The notes under the pieces are model-generated. The model was not told the DNA's origin. It made no database searches and saw only the letters and a program-made list of their open reading frames with translations. A stretch of 64,000 bases of DNA. Source: Pontibacter diazotrophicus (GTDB lineage Bacteria > Bacteroidota > Bacteroidia > Cytophagales > Hymenobacteraceae). The stretch lies in the NCBI RefSeq assembly GCF_003367245.1, contig NZ_QRGR01000014.1, positions 101,235 through 165,234 of the forward strand, written 5' to 3'. Both the position numbers and the translations under genes were made by a program. Shown one piece after another: positions 16,843 to 25,115 of the stretch (positions within the stretch are counted from its first letter, which is position 1; every line of letters starts with the position of its first letter).

Positions 16843-19221
16843 ATGATTGAATATCTGCTAAAGGTCTCTTTCGTGATTGGAATAGCCTTACTTTTTTACA
16901 AACTCGTGCTGCAGCAGGAAAGTTTCTTTACCATAAACAGGTTCTATCTCATTGGGTGCATAATGTTGGCTTTTGCCCTGCCCTTTGTTACCCTGCCCCA
17001 GGTTATCAGCCACCAAGGGTATTTGTCAGCTGTTTTTCAACCAGACAAACCATTAGATAACAGCCAAACCGAAACTAGAGCGGCAAAGTTTAATGATGCT
17101 ACTGCAACACCGGAAGCAAGTACCAGGGCAGTAACAAGTGCCGGAGTAGAAGCCGGAGAAAAACATACGGATGCAGCGTTACCCTTGCCCCACCCTGATG
17201 GAGTAGAGGAGAAGGCAGAAGTGCCGCAGGTGGATGTCATTTCCGGGCAAAAAGACTGGCTGTTCTGGCTTGGGATACTCTACGGCTTTGGCGTTATTAT
17301 ATTTACTCTTAACCTGCTTGTGCAGGTAGCAAGTATCCTGTTTAGAGTGAGAAGAAGCACTGATAAGATACTGGAGGATAAGTATGTTATTGTGAATACA
17401 GAAAACAGACAAGCTCCTTGTTCTTTCTTCAGGTACATCTTTATCTACCCTGATGACTATGATTTCACTACCTATGAGCAAATAATTGCCCACGAGAAAA
17501 CTCATGTCAGGCAGGGGCATAGCCTCGACTTATTAATCGCAGAAATCGCAGTTATCCTCCTCTGGTTTAACCCGTTTGTCTGGCTTTACAAAAAGGAAGT
17601 TGAAAAGAACATCGAGTACCAGACAGACGCGATTCTGCTGGAGAAAGAACAGGTAAATAAAGACCAGTATCAACTGAGCCTGTTGCAGATAGCCTGCCCA
17701 AACAAGCCGCTCAGCATCACCATCAACTATAATCAGTCGCTATTAAAACAACGAATTATCATGATGAACGCAAAGAAATCAAACTTACACAGTTATTGGA
17801 AATATGCCTTCCTGGCCCCACTGTTTTTAGGGACAATTCTTTTTATGAATGAGCCAGCTGTTAGCCAGGTTATATCGCAAAGTGATACTGCTTCGGTTCC
17901 TGAGCTTGCTCCTATGCCTGAGGCAGCTCCGGCTCCTGAACCTGCCCCCGCTCCTGAGCCTGCACCCGACATAGCGGAAGTAGTAAGGGAAGAGGTAGTA
18001 AACAGAGATGTTGTTTCTGATGTAATAAGGGAAGTTCTTCCTGCAATAAAGGAAAACGGATACTCAATGAATATCATTGGGAAGCAGGTAGATATGTCGG
18101 AAGGCTATTGGTACAGCAACCAGGAAGGCGGTGAGTATTGCTTGCAGTTTAAAGGAAGCAGGAATTCCTCTACCTGGAACATGTCCAGGTGCTTTGACAA
18201 AGGGCTCTTCCAGAAGCAGGGGAACGATACTTTCGTGATGAAAAAGGAAACCGGTACACTTCAGCTAACAGGTAACCTTGATGCGGAAGTAGGGCAGGGG
18301 AAGTACACCTTCACCGAGGACGCTTCTTTTAAAAAGTACCTGGCCGACTACAACATCACCAGTAATAATGAGAACCTGATGTTCCATCTGTTTTTCGGTG
18401 ATGTAGACAGGCAATATGTCGACTACCTGAAAAAGACATACAATGAGTTAGAGGGAGAACGGCTGCTGGAATTAGCCATACACGGCGTGTCAATGGCGGA
18501 CTATCAGAACTATATGGCCCTGTTCCAGAAGTACAGCAACAAAAAGCCTTCAATCAGAGAAGTAGTGGAGGCCCGCATACATGGCATTGATCAGGCGTAT
18601 GTGCGGGAGATGCAGGCGCTGGGCTTTGAAAATCTGTCTTTAAAGAAGATGATGGAGGCGAAGATACATGGTGTGAACAGGGCCTATGTAGAGGGGCTTC
18701 AAAATGCTGGATTTGAGAATCTTCAGATAGATAAAATCATCGGGGCTAAAATACATGGCGTAAACCCGGCGAACATCAAAGAAATGCAGGCCCTTGGCTT
18801 CGGGAATCTTAGCCTGGACAAGATGATGGAGTTGAAAATCCATGGGGTGAATGCAGCTTACATCACGGACTTAAGATCCGCAGGATTTGATGAACTGAGT
18901 CTTGATCAGGTTCTGGAAGCGAAGATCCATGGTCTTAATGCCGCTGCCATCAAAGAAATTAGATCTTTAGGCTTTAAAGATATGCGTTTCAGAGAAATAA
19001 TCTCCGCTAAAATTCATGGAGTAGATGCAGCTTACATCGAAGATCTGAGAAAAGCCGGACTTGAGAGTCTTACCATCAGCAAGGCTGTTGAAGCTAAAAT
19101 ACATGGTATAGACAGCAGTTTTATTCGCAAAGCCAGGGAAGATGGCTATAACCTGAAAACTGTGGGTGATGCCGTTAAATTGAAAATCCATGGTATGGCT
19201 CTGGAGTCTATGAGAGACTAA
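16843..19221 (+). CDS. M56 (BlaR1-like) membrane metallopeptidase with nine IHG repeats
   Basis: A 792-residue protein. Four N-terminal membrane helices include the zinc-protease motif HEKTH (residues 217-221) followed by LWFNPFVWLYKKEVEKNIEYQTD, as in BlaR1. A fifth helix (WKYAFLAPLFLGTILF) near residue 320-340 leads to a Pro/Ala/Glu-rich spacer and the extracytoplasmic part. There is no penicillin-binding sensor domain. Instead, after an unidentified domain of about 150 residues, the last 250 residues consist of repeats of about 29 residues with the consensus KIHGVNxAYIxxLxxxGFxxLSxDxxxxA; IHG occurs nine times. These repeats are the likely sensor or partner-binding module, by inference. 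A poorly ordered insert lies at about residues 60-130. Confidence 0.88.
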   Translation: MIEYLLKVSFVIGIALLFYKLVLQQESFFTINRFYLIGCIMLAFALPFVTLPQVISHQGYLSAVFQPDKPLDNSQTETRAAKFNDATATPEASTRAVTSAGVEAGEKHTDAALPLPHPDGVEEKAEVPQVDVISGQKDWLFWLGILYGFGVIIFTLNLLVQVASILFRVRRSTDKILEDKYVIVNTENRQAPCSFFRYIFIYPDDYDFTTYEQIIAHEKTHVRQGHSLDLLIAEIAVILLWFNPFVWLYKKEVEKNIEYQTDAILLEKEQVNKDQYQLSLLQIACPNKPLSITINYNQSLLKQRIIMMNAKKSNLHSYWKYAFLAPLFLGTILFMNEPAVSQVISQSDTASVPELAPMPEAAPAPEPAPAPEPAPDIAEVVREEVVNRDVVSDVIREVLPAIKENGYSMNIIGKQVDMSEGYWYSNQEGGEYCLQFKGSRNSSTWNMSRCFDKGLFQKQGNDTFVMKKETGTLQLTGNLDAEVGQGKYTFTEDASFKKYLADYNITSNNENLMFHLFFGDVDRQYVDYLKKTYNELEGERLLELAIHGVSMADYQNYMALFQKYSNKKPSIREVVEARIHGIDQAYVREMQALGFENLSLKKMMEAKIHGVNRAYVEGLQNAGFENLQIDKIIGAKIHGVNPANIKEMQALGFGNLSLDKMMELKIHGVNAAYITDLRSAGFDELSLDQVLEAKIHGLNAAAIKEIRSLGFKDMRFREIISAKIHGVDAAYIEDLRKAGLESLTISKAVEAKIHGIDSSFIRKAREDGYNLKTVGDAVKLKIHGMALESMRD
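18477..19200 (+). repeat. Tandem ~87-bp coding repeats (IHG repeats)
   Basis: The 3' part of the M56 gene is a tandem array with a period of about 87 bp, each unit encoding xKIHGxxxxx(Y/F)I plus 19 further residues. Units have diverged in sequence, so this is an old protein repeat, not a recent DNA expansion. Confidence 0.8.
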
Positions 19222-19306
19222 GTAGTAGAGCACCATTAGTGGTATAAACCAGGACGCAAGGCTAACGTTTAAAATAATAAAATGACTTACAACCTAATTA
19301 TACACT

Positions 19307-20104
19307 ATGGAACGATATGACAGGGACCGCAATAACAACGGCGGCTACAACAACCAAAACAGGTACGACTACGACAATAATGACAGAAACCGCTACGACC
19401 GGGACAACAGATATGATTATGGTCGAAACGACAGGTATAACCGGGAAGACAGAACAGGACGTGACCTGAAGCAGCAGTTTGAAAGAGATTACCGAGACAG
19501 CGATCACAGACCAAACGACTACCGAAACAGCAGGGACTACGGAAGGGACGATGATAGAGGAAATCGCTTCGGGAATTATCGCAGCCGTGATGACAGGGAC
19601 ACCAGTTACGCTGCTGACTTTAGGGGCAATGAAAACAGGCAGGGCAACATTCGGCAGGGGTACGGGATATCAAGCTTTGATGGTACCTCTGACCGGTACA
19701 ACACCTTGAACAGTGACCAGCGCGAAGGCAACATGCAGGAGGCGCAACCCTACTACTCCGGAAACAGGGACCGCTTAAGTAGCACACGCTATGGTGGCGG
19801 TGTTGGCGATGAATTCCCTAACTCCAACCGGGGAGTACCTAATTATGGCACCCGAAACTTTTCAGATAATTATGGTACCGGAATGGGAAGCTCCTACGGC
19901 GGCAAAAACTATGGCGCTGGCACAGGCTATAACAGCGGCAACAGAGGTGGATCCTTCGGCAACAATATGTACGGCAACTCATCCGGCAATTACGGTGGCT
20001 ATGGTTCAATGGGCGGCAGCACCTATGGTGCAGGTCAGAGTAGTTCCGGTGGTAGTTCCTCCCACAATTCAGACAGAAGAACAACGGGTAATTTTAATTA
20101 CTAA
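19307..20104 (+). CDS. Low-complexity Asp/Arg/Asn/Tyr/Gly-rich disordered protein
   Basis: A 265-residue protein with almost no hydrophobic residues. The first 110 residues are built from Arg-Asp-Asn-Tyr combinations (YDRDRNNNGGYNNQNRYD and similar), balanced in charge; the last 100 are Gly/Ser/Asn/Tyr-rich (NYGTGMGSSYGGKNYGAGTG). It should be intrinsically disordered, similar in kind to RGG/YG-rich RNA-binding or condensate-forming sequences. No signal peptide, folded domain or known family is seen. It starts 85 nt after the M56 gene and is followed by a perfect 19-bp terminator, so it may be read from the same promoter. The reading frame is supported by its consistent composition over the full length. 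Confidence 0.7.
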   Translation: MERYDRDRNNNGGYNNQNRYDYDNNDRNRYDRDNRYDYGRNDRYNREDRTGRDLKQQFERDYRDSDHRPNDYRNSRDYGRDDDRGNRFGNYRSRDDRDTSYAADFRGNENRQGNIRQGYGISSFDGTSDRYNTLNSDQREGNMQEAQPYYSGNRDRLSSTRYGGGVGDEFPNSNRGVPNYGTRNFSDNYGTGMGSSYGGKNYGAGTGYNSGNRGGSFGNNMYGNSSGNYGGYGSMGGSTYGAGQSSSGGSSSHNSDRRTTGNFNY

Positions 20105-20114
20105 ACAGCAGCTT

Positions 20115-20163
20115 AAAACTTAAAAAGAGGGTGTCCAAAAAGGTCACCCTCTTTTTAAGTTTT
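20115..20163. terminator. Perfect 19-bp terminator hairpin
   Basis: Arms 20115-20133 and 20145-20163 are exact complements (AAAACTTAAAAAGAGGGTG and complement) with an 11-nt loop, 10 nt after the stop of the disordered-protein gene. T-runs are part of the right arm; it could work in both directions. Confidence 0.85.
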
Positions 20164-20187
20164 GAGCCTTTTGCTATTTTAGCAGGC

Positions 20188-20640
20188 ATGAAAAGGCGCA
20201 ACGTTGTCTTCAAGGAGCATCCGGGCAGGAACAGGCCGGGCATACCGGTTATAGCACTGCTTCCGCACAAGAACACTGTCGTTGCCACTCCTTTAAACCG
20301 CAATGGGCCAACGCGCAGCGCTGCAGGCAAAACCGTGACACGTGAGGGCGCTGCAGGTTCAGTGGCAGCGCATAAAGTAGCAATAGAAACAGCTAAAGCA
20401 GAAAGTGCGAATGAAACAACTATGATGGAAGCTATTAAAGCAATAACAGCCTGGGCTTTCACGCAACCGAAAGTGACAACGATACTAGCCGAAACAGAAA
20501 ACACAAATCTACCCTCACACCGGACGCTGGAGAAGAATCACTTCACTCGCTATAAGACAGCCGGAATAATGGATTGGTGGAAGCTCGAAAGGCCGGTTTT
20601 CGTTAGCAGTGGGGCAGAAGCGGCTTCCTCTTTCGCTTAA
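20188..20640 (+). CDS. Doubtful small ORF
   Basis: An open frame of about 150 codons starting MKRRNVVFKEHPGRNRPG; the frame extends upstream into the terminator hairpin. The product is basic and Ala/Thr-rich, with no domain, and the antisense frame is also long (20094-20504), so the openness may simply reflect base composition. It stops 1 nt before the rtcB stop codon on the other strand. Listed as a possible gene only. Confidence 0.25.
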   Translation: MKRRNVVFKEHPGRNRPGIPVIALLPHKNTVVATPLNRNGPTRSAAGKTVTREGAAGSVAAHKVAIETAKAESANETTMMEAIKAITAWAFTQPKVTTILAETENTNLPSHRTLEKNHFTRYKTAGIMDWWKLERPVFVSSGAEAASSFA

Positions 20641-20641
20641 C

Positions 20642-22078
20642 CTAATCCACTTCAATATATTTCGCATCCCCGTTCATCCGCACAATTTTTGGATAAAAAG
20701 TACCAGTTACATCTACCAGTTCCTGCTGGGACGCCATCACCTGGTGAATGTCCTTATAGGCCATTGGCGCCTCATCTAACCCAGAACCGATAACATCTAC
20801 ACCCGCCTTCTGCAGGTACTTGCGCATCTGGGGCTGGGAGAACGTTTGTATGGCCTGCGTTCTGGACATAACACGCCCGGCCCCGTGTGAGGCAGAGTTA
20901 ATGGCGGCAGCCTCGCCTTTGCCACGCACAATAAATCCTGGCGTGGCCATGGTTCCCGGAATAATACCCATTACCCCTTTGCCCGCCGGAGTAGCGCCTT
21001 TGCGATGTACGATCACTTCCTTACCAGAGGCATCTTGTTCTTTCCAGGCGAAATTATGGTGGTTCTCAATCTTCGCCATGGGGGCCTCGCCCAGCTTTGC
21101 CGTCAGACGTTCATGTATCTGGTGGTGGCAGGCAGAGGCATAGTCACCGGCCAGGTTCATGGCGAGCCAATATTCCTGACCGGCTTCCGTGTCAAGGTCG
21201 AGCCAGGCCAGGTGCTTTGCCTCCTTGGGCAGCGGACAGGCATCTATGGCCACTTTGGTATAATAACCTGCAATGTTTGCCCCCAGCCTTCGGGAGCCCG
21301 AATGGGAGAGGAGCGCCAGGTACTTGCCCGCTGGCAAGTCAAACACATTATCAGCATCGTGTATCTCCACTGTGCCGAACTCCACAAAATGGTTGCCACC
21401 ACCAGATGTTCCCAACTGCTGGAAAGCACGGTCCTTGAGTTCGCGCACAACCGGGATTTCAGAGAACTCCGGGCGCTCCATAATTTCATGGTCCATGGGT
21501 CTTTTGAAGGAGGCGTTGCCGAAGCGGGTGCTGTCGGTGAGCATCTTCTTGAGCTGCTCCCGGTTCTTTTCAAGGTAGCCTGAGTGGATATCGTAGATGC
21601 TCATGCTCATGCGGCAGCCAATGTCTACGCCAACGCCATAAGGTATCACGGCATTGTGCGTCGCCAGCACCCCGCCAACAGGAAGCCCGTAGCCTTGGTG
21701 GGCATCCGGCATCAGCGCCCCCGCCCGCGCGACAGGCAGGCGCATGGCGATCTCCATCTGGTCAATGGCACCTTGTTCTATGGCTTCTGCTCCATACACG
21801 GCATAGTTCTGCTTCTCCGACTTCAGGGCAATGGGCTCTGCTTCTTTGTGCGCTATGAGCGCCAGTGCCAGAGGGCCCAGTGTTGTGTGCAGCTCGTACT
21901 GATCAGGGGCGGCAATTACATCCTGCAGCAGCTCTATCTGGTGTTTCTTGCCCAAGTCAGTATAGTAGGTATGCACAATGTTCAGGGCCGTGCCCAGCGG
22001 CTTGCCAGAAGGAAATCCAAGCTTAACCAGGTCGTTGGATGAAAGTTTTGCTGATGTTCTTTTCTTGTTTTTCTTCAT
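20642..22078 (-). CDS. rtcB: RNA-splicing ligase RtcB
   Basis: A 478-residue RtcB family protein. It joins 2',3'-cyclic phosphate or 3'-phosphate RNA ends to 5'-OH ends using GTP and Mn2+, in tRNA or rRNA repair. Motifs in order: PDAHQGYGLPVGGVLA, GVDIGCRM (Mn-binding Asp and Cys), GTSGGGNHFVEFG, LSHSGSRRLG, ENHHNFAW, HRKGATPAGKG, GTMATPGFIVRG and SASHGAGR, whose His corresponds to the guanylylated residue of the family. The length fits the 480-residue subclass; the N-terminal 30 residues are basic. No archease or RNA 2',3'-cyclase gene is adjacent. Single gene, convergent with the doubtful ORF beside it. Confidence 0.96.
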   Translation of the reverse strand: MKKNKKRTSAKLSSNDLVKLGFPSGKPLGTALNIVHTYYTDLGKKHQIELLQDVIAAPDQYELHTTLGPLALALIAHKEAEPIALKSEKQNYAVYGAEAIEQGAIDQMEIAMRLPVARAGALMPDAHQGYGLPVGGVLATHNAVIPYGVGVDIGCRMSMSIYDIHSGYLEKNREQLKKMLTDSTRFGNASFKRPMDHEIMERPEFSEIPVVRELKDRAFQQLGTSGGGNHFVEFGTVEIHDADNVFDLPAGKYLALLSHSGSRRLGANIAGYYTKVAIDACPLPKEAKHLAWLDLDTEAGQEYWLAMNLAGDYASACHHQIHERLTAKLGEAPMAKIENHHNFAWKEQDASGKEVIVHRKGATPAGKGVMGIIPGTMATPGFIVRGKGEAAAINSASHGAGRVMSRTQAIQTFSQPQMRKYLQKAGVDVIGSGLDEAPMAYKDIHQVMASQQELVDVTGTFYPKIVRMNGDAKYIEVD

Positions 22079-22388
22079 GGATTTGAACGGTTACAGGAAC
22101 TACAGTGTACGGAGTATTTTGTGCAATTGGTTATGCCTGTACATGAAATCCATCTTTATATGTTTTAAGTTTTTTCACTGTTGAAACCACGCTCTAACTT
22201 CTCTTTGTGCTTCCTTTGCCGGGCAGAATCCTGTGCGGCTTTTTTCTTGTTATCGCTCGAATAGTGTATGCATTTTTCTTAGCTGAAGTGCATTATTTCC
22301 ATTGCTTCTTAACCGGTAAGTTGATACCGCGTAAAAAAAGTATCGTCCCACTGGTATGGGACTTGAATCATTTATAAATAAGAAAGCT
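22079..22388. other. Intergenic region, nothing identified
   Basis: 310 nt between the divergent rtcB and small plus-strand gene; it should contain both promoters. No repeat or hairpin of note. Confidence 0.4.
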
Positions 22389-22670
22389 ATGACAACAGAT
22401 AAAAATCAGAATAAGGACCAGAATAAAGGGAAAGAGAGCAATGCCAAAACAGATGCAACTTATAGCAGAGATGCTGAAGCACTAAAGAACAGCACCACTA
22501 CTTCCCAGAACAGCGCGGAATCAATGGGGAAAGTAGGCGTAGGGGGAGTCATTACCAACAAGGATAATTCTGGTTCATTGAAAAGCATGAAAGGCGACGA
22601 CACAACAAAATTGAATCCTAAGGAGCCACTATCAGAAGGGCAAACTACGGAGGAGCAGGACAGCAAGTAA
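22389..22670 (+). CDS. Small hydrophilic, probably disordered protein
   Basis: A 93-residue protein starting MTTDKNQNKDQNKGK (an upstream in-frame ATG at 22356 is possible). It is rich in Lys, Asn, Asp, Thr and Ser, with one slightly hydrophobic patch (MGKVGVGGVITN). Such proteins are common near stress genes in this family, but no function is known. Isolated gene, followed by an inverted repeat and a terminator. Confidence 0.55.
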   Translation: MTTDKNQNKDQNKGKESNAKTDATYSRDAEALKNSTTTSQNSAESMGKVGVGGVITNKDNSGSLKSMKGDDTTKLNPKEPLSEGQTTEEQDSK

Positions 22671-22770
22671 AACAAGCGTTATCAAAGGTGTTTTCCTGAA
22701 TATCAGAATTAGGTAAACTGCTTTTGCTGTTTCTTTTCAACACAAAGGAATTAACTGACGTTATGCCTGA

Positions 22771-22860
22771 GTCCCAGCGGGACGACCTGTTGATAGTAAT
22801 CAATATCGAGGCTTCCTTAGCTCCAGCCATCAGGCTATCAACAGGCCGTCCCGCCGGGAC
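22771..22860. repeat. REP/MITE-like inverted repeat element
   Basis: Arms 22771-22796 and 22835-22860 pair over 26 bp with two mismatches around a 38-nt spacer. Each arm itself contains a small hairpin (GTCCCAGCGGGAC and GTCCCGCCGGGAC). The arrangement of two inverted, hairpin-bearing arms resembles REP/BIME units. Copies elsewhere in the genome cannot be checked here. Confidence 0.5.
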
Positions 22861-22903
22861 TTAAACCAAGTTATAAACTGGTTTGAAGCCTCTCTTATTA
22901 TAG

Positions 22904-22935
22904 AATGCCTCTTCGCCTGATGGCGAAGAGGCATT
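22904..22935. terminator. Terminator between small gene and thiamine operon
   Basis: AATGCCTCTTCGCC (22904-22917) and its exact complement (22922-22935) form a 14-bp stem closed by the tetraloop TGAT, with A/T-rich flanks on both sides. It lies between convergent transcripts and about 80 nt beyond the tenA stop. Confidence 0.8.
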
Positions 22936-23015
22936 ATTATTTTCTCTGAAGCTCCTTCAGATACAGCTGCCTGGAAAGGTGAAGCTGTGTGCCATCTACT
23001 CCATGAGATTAACCT

Positions 23016-23609
23016 TTACACCGGCCACTTTTCCATTCGCCAGGCGCTGTCCCAGAACATCCACTCCAGTTTGCAGGCGGTAACAAAGGCATCTGTCATT
23101 TCTTGTTGCTGTGCAGGCGTGCATTTTGTGGCTGCTTCATCACAAATATTAATGGCCCTTTTTACAATACCTGCAAACTCTTCTCCTGCATAGGTATTAA
23201 TCCATTCCTGGTACGGGTTATTTTCTTTCTGCGGTTGCTTATAAATATAGTCGCCGACTTCTTTGTAAATCCAGAAACAGGGGAGCAAGCCTGCCATGGC
23301 TACCTCTACTTGGTCAAGTGCTGCTGTGCTGAGCAGGTAGCGGGTATAATGTTGGCAGGCAGGGGAGATGGTGGTGCTCTTTTGTATGCCCAACTGCTGG
23401 AAATACCCGGCGTGGAGGGCATGCTCTACTACAATGGCCCCTTCTGCAAACCGCATAAACTCCAGCGCATGATCCGTAGTGTGCGCCCGTGCCGCAACAA
23501 GTGAAAGAGCTCTGCCGAAATCAGCCAGATAGAGCGAATCCTGGGCGATGTAAAACTTAAACTTCTCCTGGTCGAGTGTTCCATTTATAAGTTCTTCAAT
23601 GAAGGGCAT
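23016..23609 (-). CDS. tenA: TenA/thiaminase II, 5' end interrupted by an amber codon
   Basis: 197 residues from the first usable ATG. The family (aminopyrimidine aminohydrolase) salvages the pyrimidine of degraded thiamine. Visible: KFYIAQDSLYLADFGRAL, the Cys region SPACQHYTRYLLS (candidate nucleophile), GLLPCFWIYKEVG, NPYQEWINTYAGEEF and EWMFWDSAW. Homology clearly continues upstream: the same frame reads TKEAWQAGSSIYDQIIS before MPF, preceded by TAG and then AGC and ATG at 23669. The intact gene would start ATG-AGC-TGG, overlapping the end of thiD by 14 nt; here the third codon is TAG. Either the gene is truncated or inactive, or translation restarts at 23609, or this is a sequencing error. 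Last gene of the thiM-thiE-thiD-tenA operon. Confidence 0.85.
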   Translation of the reverse strand: MPFIEELINGTLDQEKFKFYIAQDSLYLADFGRALSLVAARAHTTDHALEFMRFAEGAIVVEHALHAGYFQQLGIQKSTTISPACQHYTRYLLSTAALDQVEVAMAGLLPCFWIYKEVGDYIYKQPQKENNPYQEWINTYAGEEFAGIVKRAINICDEAATKCTPAQQQEMTDAFVTACKLEWMFWDSAWRMEKWPV

Positions 23610-23655
23610 GGAAATTATCTGATCGTAGATGCTGCTGCCCGCCTGCCAGGCTTCT

Positions 23656-24486
23656 TTAGTCTAGCTCATATTTTTGAAGTTTTTTTGGTTGATAGAAATG
23701 ATTTAAAGGCCCATGCCCTTCGCCTGTTTTTACATCTTTGCCCTCGTCAATAGCATGGTATACATATTGCCTGGCCTGCTCAATCGCCTCCGGCAAGTTT
23801 GTGCCCATTGCCAGAAAGGCGGCTATGGCAGAGGAAAGGGTGCAGCCTGTGCCGTGGGTATTGTTGCTGTCGATCGCCGCTGACTCATACACATGCATGT
23901 CGCCGTTTTGATGCAGGTATACATCGTAGAGCCGGGAGCCTTTCAGGTGGCCTCCTTTTACAAGTACAGAGCGGCAACCTGTTTCCAGGATAATACGGGC
24001 AGCTTCTTTCATGTCCCTTACATCCTGAAGCTGCATACCAGCTAAAATCTGTGCCTCATCCAGGTTAGGAGTAACTACCGTTGCCAATGGCAGTAGTTCC
24101 TTTTTAAGCAATGCGATGGTGTTATCCTCTATCAGCTTATCACCACTTGTAGCCACCATCACAGGGTCCAGCACAACGGGTACTGTGTAGTGCTTCAGTT
24201 GGCTGGCAATAGCCTGTACAAGCTCCGCGCTATGCACCATGCCTATTTTGATTGCCGTAGGTTTTATGTCGTCCATTACTGCCTCTATCTGCCCCTGCAC
24301 AATAGAAGCCGGTACGCTGTGTATACCCGTGACGCCACGGGTGTTTTGCACCGTGATAGCGGTAATGGCCGAAGTGCCGTAGCAGCCCATGGCCGAGAAA
24401 GTTTTCAGGTCGGCTTGTATGCCTGCCCCACCGCCACTGTCAGACCCTGCAATGGTAAGCACGGCAGGGTATTTATATGTTTTCAT
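23656..24486 (-). CDS. thiD: Hydroxymethylpyrimidine/phosphomethylpyrimidine kinase
   Basis: A 276-residue ribokinase-fold enzyme that phosphorylates HMP to HMP-P and HMP-PP for thiamine synthesis. The N-terminal signature TIAGSDSGGGAGIQADLKTF and the anion-hole/catalytic motif NNTHGTGCTLSSAIAA are present, as is VLVKGGHL. Length is normal for the monofunctional enzyme. Its start overlaps the end of thiE by 4 nt, showing translational coupling; its own end overlaps the ancestral start of tenA. Confidence 0.95.
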   Translation of the reverse strand: MKTYKYPAVLTIAGSDSGGGAGIQADLKTFSAMGCYGTSAITAITVQNTRGVTGIHSVPASIVQGQIEAVMDDIKPTAIKIGMVHSAELVQAIASQLKHYTVPVVLDPVMVATSGDKLIEDNTIALLKKELLPLATVVTPNLDEAQILAGMQLQDVRDMKEAARIILETGCRSVLVKGGHLKGSRLYDVYLHQNGDMHVYESAAIDSNNTHGTGCTLSSAIAAFLAMGTNLPEAIEQARQYVYHAIDEGKDVKTGEGHGPLNHFYQPKKLQKYELD

Positions 24487-25115
24487 AAGGATTTCTCTAT
24501 TTCGTTTCTGATTTTTTCAGCGGCCCGTGCCGGGTCAGGTGCAGAGCAAATGGCAGACACCACAGCAAGGCAATCAGCGCCGGCCTTTATGATGTTGGCA
24601 GCATTTGCTTCACTTACTCTACCAATGGCAACCAGTGGTTTATGTGTTAACGCCCTGATACTGCTTATGCCTTCCAGGCCCCATTCTGTCACTGTGTCCT
24701 TTTTAGTAGGCGTGGAAAAGACAGGGCTCAGCGCCAGGTAATCTGCCAGGGCAGCATGAGTGCGCTGCAGGTGTTCGGCATATTCCAGGGAATAGCCGAG
24801 GATACCGCAATCAGACCATTGCTCTAGTATAGCAGCGGGCGTTATGTCGTTGTTGCCGACATGTATTCCCGCCGCTTTGCTTTTCAACGCTACCTGCAGG
24901 TTGTCGTTGACTATCAGGGGGACATTGTACTGGTCCAGCAGTTCTTTCAGTTGCAGGGTCTTTTTCAGAAATGCCTCCTCCCCGAGATTTTTCTCGCGTA
25001 TCTGCACCAGGTCCACGCCGCCTTTTACTGCTGCTTCTACCACCTCCATCAGGTCCCGGCCAAGGCAGGACTGTTCATTTGTAACCAGGTACAGGCGGTA
25101 CGGAAAGGTACTCAT
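24483..25115 (-). CDS. thiE: Thiamine phosphate synthase
   Basis: A 210-residue TIM-barrel enzyme joining HMP-PP and thiazole phosphate to thiamine phosphate. Motifs: LVQIREKNLGEEAFL (pyrophosphate and substrate binding), NDNLQVALKSKAAGIHVGNNDI, LGYSLEYAEHLQ and VAIGRVSEANAANII with the phosphate-binding loop; GADCLAVVSAI near the end. In this copy LALSPVFSTPTKKDT is the flexible loop. It overlaps both neighbours by 4 nt. Confidence 0.95.
   Translation of the reverse strand: MSTFPYRLYLVTNEQSCLGRDLMEVVEAAVKGGVDLVQIREKNLGEEAFLKKTLQLKELLDQYNVPLIVNDNLQVALKSKAAGIHVGNNDITPAAILEQWSDCGILGYSLEYAEHLQRTHAALADYLALSPVFSTPTKKDTVTEWGLEGISSIRALTHKPLVAIGRVSEANAANIIKAGADCLAVVSAICSAPDPARAAEKIRNEIEKSL

Noticed and set aside
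18477..19200. CRISPR array
   Set aside because: The regular repeats are coding, diverged, in frame and of 87-bp period without unique spacers.
16466..19221. Beta-lactam resistance operon (blaI-blaR1)
   Set aside because: No penicillin-sensing domain in the M56 protein and no beta-lactamase or PBP2a gene nearby.
20094..20504. Minus-strand membrane protein gene
   Set aside because: Its hydrophobic look comes from the Ala/Val-rich complement of the opposite frame, and it would run through the terminator hairpin at 20115-20163.
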